The notes beneath the pieces are model-generated. The model worked only from the letters and a program-made list of their open reading frames with translations, had not been told where the DNA came from and searched no databases. Shown here in pieces: positions 1 to 12,006 of a stretch of DNA of 64,000 nt. Position numbers and translations under genes: made by a program. The stretch comes from Plasmodiophora brassicae (taxonomy: Eukaryota > Endomyxa: Phytomyxea > Phytomyxea > Plasmodiophorida): contig CP145411.1 in the NCBI GenBank assembly GCA_036867785.1, positions 992,001 through 1,056,000 on the forward strand, given 5' to 3'. Positions within the stretch are counted from its first letter, which is position 1, and the number at the start of each line of letters is the position of its first letter.

Positions 1-43
1 CTGCCCAGTACGGCAACCAACATAATTATCTCGTTTGTGGTGA

Positions 44-2439
44 ATGGACGAATGGGCGACGGTGAGGGACGTACGGCTGCAGTTAGAGCAGGTACGAAAG
101 GCGTGCGAGGCGCGCGGCAAACTCTTCGACGACTACTTCGAGTGCGTTCGCACCAGTTCGATACGACCGGATGGAACGCGACGGATGTCGAACGAAATCG
201 ACCCGAGCCTCACTGTCCCCCTGTTCGACGGGTTTAGCACGACGCCGACCGAGGCCGAACGCGCTCCGCTTCACGTTGCGCCACTCGTTGACACATCTGC
301 CACGCCTCATTATGAACGCCCGCCTTCGAATGACGATCTGGCCGCCAACAAAGACGATGACGCTGTCAAGGCTTGGCTTCGTGAGTACCTCGCCGAAAAG
401 GTTTACAAACGGCCTGTTGTCGTCTACGCTGGCGCTGTCGTCCGGGCACTAGACCAGGTATGTCTCACGCGTCCGTGCTAAGACGTCTGCGGCTAAACAC
501 GATCAGGTGTACAGCAATGGCGAGCAATTCGACTTTGCCCGGTTCCGAACAGCGAATCTTACGATCGGTCAGACACCGACCTCGTGGAAGCAGCGAGAGC
601 AGGACATCGCCCACTGGACGAGCAATGCCCACATGACGTACCGAATCGAACGTAGTTCATCGTCGGGCGCTCAACCGCCGGATCTACGTATCGTTCACGC
701 CCTGTTTCAGCAGCAGGGATTTGCACAGACAAGCGACCCGTCGTCCTGGCATTGCCTATGGCTGGCGCCGTCCGTCCGCCTTCGACTGAAACAGTACCGT
801 CAGCTAGTACCCGGGCAACGGGTGAACCGATTCCCGGGAGGCCATCTCCTGGCATCACGATGGCAATGGGTGCCGACGTCAACCCGGCTGGCTCAGGTCC
901 ACGGTGACAAGTACGCGCTCCTTCCAGCGATGTTTCGTCACCCGGAACAGGCCGACGCCATCCACCTCTACCGACAGCAGCACCTCGACCAGTACATGAC
1001 CGTCGAACTAGTCGACGATAACGGCGATGTTGTCGAAGGGACCGCATCGACCATCGTCCAGCCTGGACAACCGCTGCCGCGCCTCAAACGCACACAGCGC
1101 GCCGTCATCACACGCTACATCGATAAGCATAAGCTCGTGCTCGGAAGACGAATGGTTCGCTGGCAGCCAAGTGGATGCTGCCTTTGGTTGATGATATGTC
1201 CGATCAGGTGGAGATCGTGGCCATGGCGTCGGTGACGAGTTTCGACCCGTTGCGGGTCTGGTTGTACAACGAAGCGGTCGTCTATCTTCGGGCGCCGGTC
1301 CACATCCCCGCTTCCGGCGTCGACTATGGGTTCGCGTCCGCTGATCAGAAACCTCGAGTCTGGGGCCTTGATGACGATACGGACGTGGATCCGGTCCCTG
1401 ATGCTTCTGGACGCGTACACCGATCATGGACCTGGCTGCAAGGGTATACACTGTCTTCATCGTCGCAACGCTTTGCCTACTGATATTCGCGGTAAACAGT
1501 GTGCTACGGGAGGCAGGTCATGACCATGGTGCTGTTTGGCGTCGTATTCGGGAATCCGTTCTGCAGGCTGTCACTGGCATCCAGCCTGACGTCAAGCGTC
1601 TCATGCGGCTCTGCGTGCACGACCGTCAGACATGCTACGAAATGTTCCAGGTACAGACGCTATATTACTTCGTTTAGGGCGTTCTGACAAATCCCAACAG
1701 TTTAACTTCGTGCTCGACGACCGCGCCCGTCCATGGCTGGTGCGGGTCAGCGCGCCCGACCTGCGATGCATCTCGCCGATCCAGCTCGCGGTGTACTCAG
1801 GCGCCGTTGCCGACAGCCTCAACATGATCCGGATGCGTCCAGGGCAGCCGGTCGTACCTCGGACCAAATGGGTCACTCCGCCATCACGACCCAAACGCAT
1901 CAGCGCGGTGACAAGTGACCCATTGACACAACCAACAGTTGCTGATCAGAGTATGCCTTTCGCAGGCACTACGACGGCGTCGACGATCGCCATCTCCAAT
2001 CAAGAGGCATGCGAACATGGCAACGCCCAGCGACATGTTCGACGCGCAGGTGGAGACCCTGTCGCCGGAAGAGCGCGACCCGATGCTGCAGGAGATGAGG
2101 GACGCGATCCTGAAGGAGATCGACGAAGAGAATGACCGGCGTGGGCGCTTCGAGAGGCTCTTCCCGTGCACGGACGCGTCCAAGTACGCTGATATGCTCA
2201 GCGACCTCGATGGCACCCTACAGCAAGTTGTTCTGACACAGCTGTACTGGAAAACGACGAAGCAAGCGACACCTGATGCAGGAGGTGTTGCAGTGGATCG
2301 AGCAACCTGTACGACTCGTCGGTCGACAGCCAGGACAGCGATACCGAGACAGGACGCAAAACCGAAGGCCAGGGAGCAGCACAGAACGAGGACGCTGGAC
2401 GAAATCGTGTACGGGGCGGCTGACGCCGATGATGAATGA
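44..2439 (+). CDS. TTLL: Tubulin tyrosine ligase-like (TTLL) family enzyme
   Basis: ATP-grasp ligase expected to add glutamate (or glycine) to tubulin tails in axonemes or the cytoskeleton. The core carries the family signature VTSFDPLRVWLYNEAVVYL. Further on lie GAVWRRIRESVL, then CYEMFQ joined by splicing to FNFVLDDRARPWLVRV, equivalent to the usual CFELFGFDVLLD..KPWLLEVN. Introns fixed by frame and homology are 458-506, 1155-1207, 1444-1499 and 1651-1700 (49-56 nt). The C-terminal part has ENDRRGRFERLFP, like the family ERGGFERIFP segment, but the junction leading into it (about 1.9-2.0 kb) is unresolved. The start at 44 is the first in-frame ATG; an upstream exon outside the window is possible. 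The usual E in WLLEVN is V here (WLVRVS), so activity or subtype is uncertain. The stop lies 11 bp from the end of the convergent gene. Confidence 0.85.
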
Positions 2440-2450
2440 AACGATGTACA

Positions 2451-3323
2451 TTACCGGCCGTGGCGCCATTCCGTCGAATCGATCAGCTCTTTGAGAACGT
2501 TCGAGATTATTCGGAAGCGGTCCGGCCCCAGCTTGACGCCGCCGAACCATCGCGAGACGACCCCGACAACATTGACGAGGTCCATTCGTTGAAGCAGGTA
2601 CAGCAGGCAGTCGCCGGCACCACCTTCGCCATCGTCGTCGCGGTTCTCCAGCAAAGACCCATCATGCAGCCGTAGGCGGTAGGCGACAATGTTATGAGTC
2701 GCCGTCTGCAACTTTGAGTCGTATCGCAGCGATCGCACGACCCAGTCGACTTGGGAACGGGTCGTCACTCTTGCAGCATGTGCAATGAACCGGGAACGAC
2801 GCTCGACGTGCACGGGACCGTGAACAACGTCCACGTGATCATCATCGTCAGTAGCGACAGACGCGTTGCAGATGGCGCCGTCACTGTTCATTTTGTTGTC
2901 GTCAGCAAACCCGGGTGCGTGTTCTCGTATCCATTCAACCCAGTCATGCAGGACGACCTGTCCGGGACACCACAACCGTCTAAGATCGGCGTCGATCTGT
3001 GCAGAAATGGTTCTGGTCAACGGTGTTGACATTGCTACGATCCTGGAAAACCAGGGTCAACGCGTTGAGCTCCTCAAGGGCGCTCGTCAGCTAGGTAGCA
3101 GACCTGTACGAAGGAGGTTCTACAGCCGGGTATAGACCTTCAGTGGACCAGAACTCGAGCGTCACCCGGTCCGTAATCCGAATCGCGTAACGGGACCCGC
3201 CCAGATCCGTGAACTCCTCACCTGCACCGCAAGTATCAAGCGGCCAGCGCAACGCCAGACGGGCAGCCTACCGTAGATTGCTTGCAGCGCCTCGAGCTCC
3301 TCCAGGAACGCCTCGGACGACAT
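2451..3323 (-). CDS. IMPACT: IMPACT/YIH1 homologue (RWD plus UPF0029 domain)
   Basis: Family members bind GCN1 and restrain GCN2 activation in the amino-acid starvation response. The N-terminus starts MSSEAFLEELEALQAIYG, a typical RWD opening. Splicing out 3222-3271 (50 nt) continues in frame as EEFTDLGGSRYAIRITD. After at least one more intron the C-terminal UPF0029 domain reads RSRFIAHAARVTTRSQV, NRDDDGEGGAGDCLLYLL and VVSRWFGGVKLGPDRF, all core motifs of the family. The length (about 270 residues) suits IMPACT. The gene runs toward TTLL with almost no intergenic space. The middle junction near 3.03-3.1 kb is not fixed. Confidence 0.88.
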
Positions 3324-3596
3324 GACCGTGCGCGGCGCAGTTTCGCCAGGTACCACGCGTCTGAAGGGACGCCGAGACTCGAAGCTACCCCCCATTCTGG
3401 ACTTTGGACTGCCATCATCAAGCAGCCGAATACAAAAGGCATTGCGGCTATCGCCGTAAGGTACCGTTGTTACACGCAACGTTACCTGCGTGTGCAGTTT
3501 GATGACGGCTTGGGACGGGGATGGTCGCAGGCAGCACGCGCTGAGTGGTCGGGGAATGCACGTCACAAAGTGGTGTGCATCGGGCGCGGCGGCGAG

Positions 3597-6500
3597 ATGG
3601 CGGCGATATGGGTCGCCCTGGTCGTCGCCGTCGCCTGCTGCTCGCAGAGTGGGGCGCAGTCGCCGTTTACGTATCAGACGGCGTGCCCGTCGGCGTCAAC
3701 CACGTTCGACAGCACGTCGTTGCAGTGTCTAGCGTGTCCGTCGCCGACGATACCCAAGCGCGCGTCCACGGCACGTGGCGATAGCGGATGCCAGTGCGGA
3801 ACGGGATACGCCCGTGCGTCCGATCAGGACCTCCCCCTCACTTGCACCGATTGCGTCAGCAAAGGCCTTGTACGTCACCATTTTGGTGATCTGCCGTCCA
3901 GCAACACTGACCAGTACGGCAGGCGTCGACTCGAGACGGCGAGTACTGCATAACTTGTGGGGCGAACTCTACGTTCAGTGCAACGGCGCGAGACTGTGTA
4001 TGCACGCAGCCGGGATACGTCCTAGGTACGCTGAGTGGCGTACCGCACCTGCCCCGTCTAATACGTTTGCGCCATGCGCGCCGTAGTTGATTACAATGTC
4101 GCCGGGCGTCTTCTCCCTGCCAAACTCTGCGTTCAGTGTCCTGGGCTGACACCGAAGGCGTCGTCCGCGGATCCCTATTCGTGCCTGACGTGCCCGCATC
4201 CGTCAATGACTATCGATCCGGTCACGTCCCAGTGCGTTTGTGGGTCCGGATACGTTGCGGTTCGGATACTTGCTGTGCGATACCCGTCGACTATGCTGAT
4301 GGGCAACGCTGCAGGCGGGTTCGACATGCATTCTGCAGTCGTTGCAGACGCGCATTGTGGCACAATGGCCAACTAGCACAGCGGCCACCGTCCAGTTCCG
4401 CGACATCTCCGACTACGATAAGGGCCCGATCCTGGCCCCACTGCGACAGACTTCAGCCGTCATCAGCGACCAGTTCCTCTGGGCCGCTGCCGAATGCCAG
4501 GTCTCGCTGTGTCGAGCATCATAAGGGGTCCTTCTGGCTGATTGCGTTCTGACACGTAGTCTACAATCTCGGCGCGGCCGTGCCAGGTACTTCTGAATCT
4601 ATGTGTTCTGGCCCTGTACGACCCGAACAGCGCTCCATGCGCCGCTTTCAGCTCTATCTCTGCCGGGATCACGTCGACAACTAACGACTTCCCATCTTGG
4701 AAGGCTGGACTCCCCCAAGATGACTTTACAGACACAAGGTGACCGAGTCACGGCCGAAGCCACAATGCAATCATTGAGCAGTTGCTTCTAGTGTGCTGAC
4801 AGCAACGACGTTATCGTCACAAGTGTCATTGTCATCTGTACTCGGTTACGTCCTGGTTGCGTTCAACCTCAATGGAACGATCCAGTCAGTCAGGCCGCTG
4901 TCATCGCAGCTTCAGCTCTGCGACGTGTCACCTTCGCAATCGACTCGTTTCGCCATGTTCGGCATCGAGTACGTCAACGAGTGCGCCATCTCGCTCACCG
5001 AACTCATCAGCTCCGATGCTGGCCTTTTCTACGACCTGTACTACGTCGACAAAGGAGGTTCGCACGAACATGAGGAGAATCCCGCGTCTACTGAGAATGG
5101 AGCCTAAACAACGTATTCGTAGGGGCAATTTACCCTGTTCCCGTTAAAATCCTGAACTATCGGGACGCGTCCGGTAACCTCGTCAACATGGACAGCGCTA
5201 CGCGAACAGAGATCACATCCGCCAGCAAGGACTACCATCTTGTTCGTCGCTTCATGGTCAAGGACAATCTCAGCGGCCGAAACAGCCAGGTCGCCTCGGT
5301 CCCGAGTGTCATCCGATACGCCCAGGACGTCCAGCTCAGGTACCCCGTCACCATCACCTACCCGAATGGTGCCGCGCGGAACTCATCACCGTGACAGAGT
5401 CACCATGCGCTCAGGGTCGACAACGAACATATACCCGCCGCTTCTCGTCATTCTCTATGCTGAACGTACCCAGTCCGCTATCGGTCAGTCTGGCAGTGTG
5501 GGCTATCCGGCCATTTCGTGACTGGATATTTCCAGTTGGCACGCCAGGCTCGGCGACCGCGACTGTAAAGTTCCAGGGCGAATACGACATGTCTCTAGCA
5601 TCCCTTTGGGTAGCGGCCACGGTGCTGTTCGTCTTGGCCATGATCCTGATCGGCGGACTATGGTTACTGGATCTGTGGCGCATGTCGCTCAACTATAATG
5701 CCGAGCGAATTGATACGAAGGTATGCCAGAGGTGGGCCACAGGATCGTATGCATCGGTCTCTGAGTCGCCGATGCTCTAGTTTATGGTCGACGCATGCTT
5801 CTCGCTGATCGGCACCGCCTGCAACGTTCTGTTCTGGTTGACCTTTATTTTATGCGCCTACCTGTTCATCTTCTTCAAGATGCAGACGATTGCCTTCATT
5901 CTTTTGCCGTTGTCGGGCGGCGCCGAGGATAACGCATTCATTGCAACGATGGTCACCGTCTTTGTCGGCAAGTTCGTCGTCATGGTTCGCAGAATTTGGC
6001 GCCAGATCAACGTCGACATCTTCCTGCTCGACTGGGAGAAACCACGTGACCATACCGACGACAAGTTGGGCGCGAGCGTGTCCGTCTGGAGGAAACTGTT
6101 CGTTGCCAACGAATGGAACGAATTGCAGTCCTATCGCAATATCAGCATCGAATTAGTGCTCCTCGCCATGCTCTTCTTCTTATCCGGTATCAATCTCCTG
6201 AACCTGGCGGCCGCCCAGGTACGTTGTTGATTTTTCCATGTCGTCCATCACGATAACTGGAATGCATTTCGTCAGCCTTCCATGGACACAACGCCGGGTG
6301 ACGCCCCGTTGAATATGCTGCTGCGGTTCGCCATCACAGCGTTCTTCTTCCTGATCCTGTCCTGTGTTCAGCTGATCTACCGACAGCTGATTCATCATCG
6401 GTTCATCGAGCACCGTCCCAGCCAGTTCATCGACTTCATGACCATGGCAAACATCAGGTCTGCTTCATTAATGTTGCCGCGACGGCAAGCACAGCGTTAC

Positions 6501-7315
6501 TGAACGTTCATCAGCGCGTTCATTCTCGACGATGAACTGCATGGGTACTATATTCACGGACGGGCGCTCCATGCGTTCGCCGACGCCAATATGGAAGAGA
6601 TAACACATCAACTCCACATGGAACGGGTAACGCGGCACACCGCGACCTTCCCGTCTGGAGCGCTAACGGCGTGGCCAGATGGAGATGGTGAAGAAGAGAG
6701 GGCTCATCAACGGTAAAGACACGTTTGAAGTATTCATCACTGCCGATTTCAAACTGCACTACCTGTCGCTGTTCAAGGAGGTCCACTTCCGTCGACCGGG
6801 GCGGCGACCCGTTCCGCGCGGAACGAATGCCCTGGGGAGCAACGACGTGTCTGTCGATGTTTCCGCCCATTTGGCCGCTGCGAACGCCAAACTCAACCGG
6901 TTTCTTCACAACTTCATTGACAAGAATTCGACCACATACACTTGGCAGGAGGCGGAACGCACGTTCCTGGAAAGGTTGTTCCGCGTCCCGCCCGCAACAC
7001 GACAGGCCAAGGCATCATTGTTCTACGACGGTACGTCAAGTGTCATCAGTCGCTACTGTTAGCCCCTTCCTGACTGGAAATGCTGGGTCAGATCCAAACT
7101 ATACCTTCACGTCGGCCTTTCTGATGGGTATAGAATACGAGATTGTCACGTTCCTAATCTCGTTGTTCGCCGTCTGCGATCTGGCTTTCAACAACCTATA
7201 CGTTTCCGTCTTTGTCGTGTTCGTCGCCAACCGCCTAATGAGCGTCGCTCGTGAACATTGGGGCCAGATCAACATCTCTAAGAAGACTCTTGTTGACGAA
7301 CGCTTCCTCATATAA
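3597..7315 (+). CDS. TMEM67: Meckelin (TMEM67), ciliary transition zone receptor
   Basis: Transition-zone membrane protein of the MKS module. The product begins with a signal peptide (MAAIWVALVVAVACCSQSGA), then a Cys-rich ectodomain with repeated CxxC units (SLQCLACPSP, CGTGYA, CTDC, QCVCGSGYV). Transmembrane segments follow from about 5.6 kb (LWVAATVLFVLAMILIGGLW and others). The C-terminal region holds the diagnostic string FIDFMTMANI joined to AFILDDELHGYYIHGRALH and then ADANMEEI, matching human FIDLCSVANISVF...[20 protein letters not shown]. The last residues are KTLVDERFLI, nearly the same as the vertebrate C-terminus. Many short introns interrupt the frame; I did not fix each. The gene implies a cilium or flagellum. 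Confidence 0.92.
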
Positions 7316-7644
7316 ACTCTTTCCAATGGTTTAACGAGGGTGCTATGTGGCGTTGAACGCGCGATGTATGGCAACACCAAATCGCAGGAAAGCAAGCCTA
7401 TGCCGACTGTTCCGTTTCGCTCGTGCCGGTGGTAGGGTAAGTGACGCAAAACGGCATGCGGCTTGCGGTATACCCGAGCGAGCGGCGACGGCTCCTGGAT
7501 GCGCCTCTGTCCGGATCAGGGTGGCACCCACGTCTTGGCATCTCCTCATAGCTATTGTTGGCGATTGACTCGCTGGACGTGGACCGGCGACTCTGCCAGT
7601 GAAACGGCCCGGTGGTTTGATGGTCCGCTGTCCGCCGCTGCGGC
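7316..7644. other. Gap between TMEM67 and GluRS; possible minus-strand frame
   Basis: No recognised gene. A minus-strand frame is open from about 7785 down to a TAG near 7393. It contains NQRNRYLEKALAYSLQTDA and has a less biased composition than the Arg-rich frames around it, but I see no ATG at its head and it would overlap the 5' part of the GluRS gene. It may be chance, or the last exon of an unseen antisense gene. Confidence 0.25.
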
Positions 7645-10200
7645 GTGCGGGCTGTCCTGTACTCCGTGGCAGCAGCCGAACATGACGCGACCGGTGTCGC
7701 CTGGGCAGCGTCAGTCTGCAGCGAGTACGCCAGCGCCTTCTCCAGGTACCGGTTGCGCTGGTTGCGCTGCGTGGGCCAGCAGCTGACTGGCTGGGTAGTT
7801 GTGATCTACTGGGCGAAGTCGCCGCCGTTGTCCATCTTGGGGATCTGCGCGGTGGCACCGGCGGTCACGTCGCATGTGAAGATTGTCCCGCGTGCAACCA
7901 CTGACCGGACACCAACGACGACCTGCCTGTCGTCCGGCGTGAAACTCAATGGTGAGAGTCTTGCAGTGCGCCTGCTGGCGAGGTTCGCCGATCGCCATGC
8001 CGGTACCATGCTGTACGGGGGCAGCCTCTCTGATGCTACCGAAATCGATTACTTTGTCGACATCGCCTACCATTCCAACATTACGTATTTCTCCGTTTGC
8101 GAATGGCGGAACCACACTGATGCGTTGTGGACAGTGAGAAGCTCGGCGAGCTCGACAACCATCTTCGTCTGCGGACGTTCTTGGTTGGGCACACCCTGTC
8201 CCTGGCTGACATCGTCGTTTGGGATGCTCTTGTCGGTCTCGAAAACGCGACTCTTGGCCCTCATCTGTCCCGATGGCTGTCTCACGTCAAGTCGCTTCCC
8301 GCCATCGCATCGTCCTACGTGAAAGCGCGCCCGAAGGCTGACCCCGCACCGGCCGTGTCGACGCCCGCAGGTGGGAACATGATCGTGCTTGACCCGAAGT
8401 GGATGGGGCGTGTTGTGACGCGGTTCCCGCCCGAACCGTCTGGGTACTTGCACATTGGTCACGCCAAAGCTGCCCTTCTCAACTACGAACTTGCAACGAG
8501 GTACAAAGGGCGCCTGATCGTTCGATTCGACGACACGAATCCGGCGAAGGAGAAGCAGGAGTTTGTTGATGCCATCTTGGAAGACCTGAAGACGCTGGGC
8601 GTGAAGCACACCCCACCAGTGACGTACAGTTCCGACCACTTCGAGTACCTAGAGGACAGCTGCACCGACATGATCAAGGCTGGCCTTGCCTATGTTGATT
8701 TCACCGATATTGCAGAGATGCGCGAACAGCGTGCCAAAGGCGTTGAGGGTGCTTGCCGCAACCAGACCATTGAGGAGAACTTGGGGCTCTGGGACGAGAT
8801 GAGGCGCGGCACGCCCTTGGGCCAGAAATGCGTCGTTCGAGCGAAGATCGCAATGAACCACCGGAACACGTCGATGCGAGACCCGGCAATGTACCGGTGC
8901 AACCTGACACCTCACCACCGTACGGGTTCAAAGTTCAAGGTCTACCCTACGTATGACTTCACGTGCCCTCTTATCGACAGTCTGGAGGTATGCCACTTGC
9001 CGTCGCATTGGCATCATTGGCTGACGTGTCTGAACGTGCAGGGCGTAACGCACGCGCTTCGTACGATCGAGTACCGGGATCGTAACGAGCAGTACGAATG
9101 GTTCTGCAATGCGCTGTCGCTGCGGCAGCCGGTTGTCATCGACTTTGCTCGCATGAACCTTGTCTACACGGTCCTGTCCAAACGTAAACTGCAGCGCCTG
9201 GTTGACACTGGGATCGTAACCGGCTGGGACGATCCTAGGTTCCCGACTGTAGAACCATTTCGCATGGCGCGTTCCTAAGTCCCACATCTGATCGATATAC
9301 TACCACAGGTGCGCGGAATGGTCAGGCATGGCCTGCAAGTTGCCGCGCTGCACGATTTCGTTATCGACCAGGGGGCGTCCAAAGCCACGTAAGCGCCGGG
9401 TACTGATCCGATGTCATCGAGCTGAGAGTTCCGCTCTTCGCAGGGCGTTCATGGAGTGGGACAAGATATGGAACCTGAACAAGAAAATCATCGATCCTGT
9501 GGCGTTCCGCTACACATGTGTTTCGGCACGGGACCCGGTTCCGTTTTACCTCGAGAACGGCCCCGAGGTGTGTTGTCTGTATCGCGTGGCCGTCCGTTCG
9601 TAAACGAAACCGTCTGTCCAGGATAGCGACGCCAAGATCACTGTACGATACGTTCCTAAAGACGCGAGCAAAGGGGAGAAGCCCGTGCCGCTGTCGAAGG
9701 TCGTCCTCCTCGAGCAAGAAGATGCAATGGCTATCGAGCCGAATGAGGAAGTCACGTTAATTGGATGGGGCAATGCCATTGCGAGCCGCGCCGAGAAGAA
9801 CGCTGCTGGGGTCGTTGTTGGCATTCACGGCCGCCTGAACCTCGATGGCAACGTTAAGACGACGAAGAAGAAGCTCACCTGGGTCGCATCACGCGATCGC
9901 GCAAGCCACGTGCCGCTGACACTTGTTGAACTTGGGTACCTGATTACCACGCCCAAGCTAGAGAACGACCTCACCGAAGAACAGTTCGACGGCGTCTTGA
10001 ACCGCAAGTCATGGATGGAAACGCAGGCGCTGGGCGAAGTCACCATGCGTGGCGTGGTTCGTGGCCAGACCATCCAACTGACGCGGCGAGGGTTCTACAT
10101 CTGCGATCGCGACCTTTCGTCGGGGTCATCGCTTGTGCTCATCTACATCCCAGATGGTCGCGTTGGTCCCGCGTCCACGCTGTCCCGACAGGTTCAGTGA
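7645..10200 (+). CDS. Glutamyl-tRNA synthetase, cytosolic eukaryotic type
   Basis: Charges tRNA-Glu. An N-terminal GST-like domain (SPPLSILGICAVAP, then LRTFLVGHTLSLADIVVW) precedes the class I catalytic core with PPEPSGYLHIGHAKAALLNY (HIGH motif), IVRFDDTNPAKEKQEF and the KMSKS equivalent LSKRKLQRLVD. The C-terminal anticodon-binding beta-barrels include EPNEEVTLIGWGNAI and end at TGA 10200. Introns fixed by frame are 8085-8134, 8988-9041, 9250-9308, 9389-9443 and 9568-9621 (50-59 nt). The start is uncertain: 7645 is the most upstream ATG in the frame, but the first domain really begins near 7.8 kb, so an upstream exon or a later start is possible. Confidence 0.92.
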
Positions 10201-10446
10201 ACCTGTCCCATCCGATGTGTCCCGAATACATTGCCACAACACATTGACAGCCTGCCACACTGTGGGATCGGCGCGTCACTCGTACGGCCACTTCCTCAGG
10301 TCCACCGATCCGAGCCCAGCGCCTCGAGGACCGGGATTTGCGGGCCGGCCAGTGGCAGCCTTCAGCGGGTTCGATTGTCTGACCAGTGTCCAGTGCGCGC
10401 ACGGCGCAGAAATAGACCCCGAGGCCCGAGCCGTGGCTGCATCAGC

Positions 10447-11844
10447 ATGGCGATGGCGTTCGTCGTGTTCGGTGCCGCTACGGCGGCCTGCTGCCTGGCG
10501 GTGGGTCCGTTGCAGACCTCCGCAGGCGTCGATCACCTGGAGATTCCGCTCGGCGATCTGAACGACATCGGTCAGCACGTCCGACCTGACCACCACGTTG
10601 CGCTGAATCCGCCGGCTGCGACGATTTCGTACGCCCCGTTTCGGGGCACCTTTACGCAGCTGTGGAGCAGCCACGTTCGCCCAGCATCGGAGCATATGGT
10701 TTCACAGCCTCAACACCCTCTGCAAATGCCCATGCTTCAACACGTGCCACAATTCCCGATGCTATCTGGAATGGCCACTATGCGGACTGCATCCGACCCC
10801 ACTGGCCAAGGCTCGTTTGCACCTGTCCCTGAGCGTCCCGGTTCTTCAACACTCGATAATGTCTTGCCTTTCTTTGCTGTTCTACCGCAACCAAGTCACT
10901 CGCGAAACCCAGATACTTTTCATGTTCCTAGTTCGGCGACGAGCATGCCGTCAAACACTATTGTCAGTCATGAGGCTCGTGCCCTTGTCTATGTGCCTGT
11001 TGTGGCGCGTACGTTGCTCGCCATCGGAGACAAGATCGGTTCAGGGACATATGGGAGCGTCCGGAGGGGAACCCGAAGCCTATGCATCCACAGTATCCAT
11101 GGAGTATGCCTTCAGCAGAATGACCCCGTCGATGTCGCCATCAAGAGACAACCGAAAGATGACTCTGGCACTTCTCGCTTAGTACACGAAGTGGAGGTTT
11201 TGAAGACGTTGATGAGCAGGCTGCCCCATCCAAACGTTATCGAGATCCTCGATGAGTTTTTCGTTAACGACGTTCACTGGACCGTCATGCAATACATTGA
11301 CGGTAGATCCTTGTATGATCACGTCAACCAGCTTTGCGCCGGGATGCCCGAGTCAGACGCTCGGGCCATCTGGGCTCGGGTTCTCGACGGCCTGGGTTTC
11401 CTGCACTCTCAAAACATTTATCACTCGGACTTGAATCCAAAGAACATTGTTCTGGACGCGAACGGCTGCCCCAAGATCATCGATTTCAGCCTCAGCAAGG
11501 TCTCGAGATCTGGCCTCGTAGTCAGCCGCTGTACGGAGCCATTTGAGGCGCCGGAAGCTGGGTGGGACGTTCAACCGTACCGGGGCGACAAGGCCGATAT
11601 CTGGTCCGCCGGCGCCATTCTCTTCTGGATGATCTTCTTTCAACACGCCCAGCCATTTCCAGCCGGCCTGACATACGACATCTGGAAAACCGTCTGTCGC
11701 AACTATCCTGTGCGGTTCCCAGCCTCTCCAGATACAACGAAACAGGTCCGCAACCTCCTCAGCTCGGTACTCGATATCGACCCCGACGCCCGTCCCGGTA
11801 CAGCGGAGATTGGTAGGCAGACGTGGATGACAATGCCACTGTAA
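10447..11844 (+). CDS. Atypical protein kinase with signal-like N-terminus
   Basis: Single-exon gene, about 465 residues. The kinase domain occupies roughly the last 280 residues: GSGTYGSVRRG (P-loop), VAIKRQP (ATP lysine), HSDLNPKN in place of HRDLKPEN, IIDFSLSKV in place of DFG, EAPEAG (APE) and DKADIWSAGAILF (subdomain IX). Key Lys and Asp are kept, but the catalytic-loop Lys is Asn and DFG is DFS, so activity cannot be assumed. Starting at 10447 gives MAMAFVVFGAATAACCLAVG, a convincing signal peptide or membrane anchor, followed by about 160 low-complexity residues. An earlier in-frame start would hide this signal. The subfamily is not recognised; it is CAMK-like in the C-lobe. Confidence 0.82.
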   Translation: MAMAFVVFGAATAACCLAVGPLQTSAGVDHLEIPLGDLNDIGQHVRPDHHVALNPPAATISYAPFRGTFTQLWSSHVRPASEHMVSQPQHPLQMPMLQHVPQFPMLSGMATMRTASDPTGQGSFAPVPERPGSSTLDNVLPFFAVLPQPSHSRNPDTFHVPSSATSMPSNTIVSHEARALVYVPVVARTLLAIGDKIGSGTYGSVRRGTRSLCIHSIHGVCLQQNDPVDVAIKRQPKDDSGTSRLVHEVEVLKTLMSRLPHPNVIEILDEFFVNDVHWTVMQYIDGRSLYDHVNQLCAGMPESDARAIWARVLDGLGFLHSQNIYHSDLNPKNIVLDANGCPKIIDFSLSKVSRSGLVVSRCTEPFEAPEAGWDVQPYRGDKADIWSAGAILFWMIFFQHAQPFPAGLTYDIWKTVCRNYPVRFPASPDTTKQVRNLLSSVLDIDPDARPGTAEIGRQTWMTMPL

Positions 11845-12006
11845 GCATGTACCCTTCTTGACAGAAACGTTTGCAATACATATATGCGTCTGCGTTTCCT
11901 TGACACAGTTCCCCTCTGTGGCTGCTACTGCTGCTGTCGCTGCTCAACCAACAGGCGCCCCCATAGTCGGTTGGGTCCATCCAACGCACTCCGAGGCTGC
12001 AATCTG

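Noticed and set aside
7343-7858. Arg-rich 171-codon minus-strand frame at the GluRS start
   Set aside because: Its composition is that of a shadow frame in GC-rich DNA; no domain or start context.
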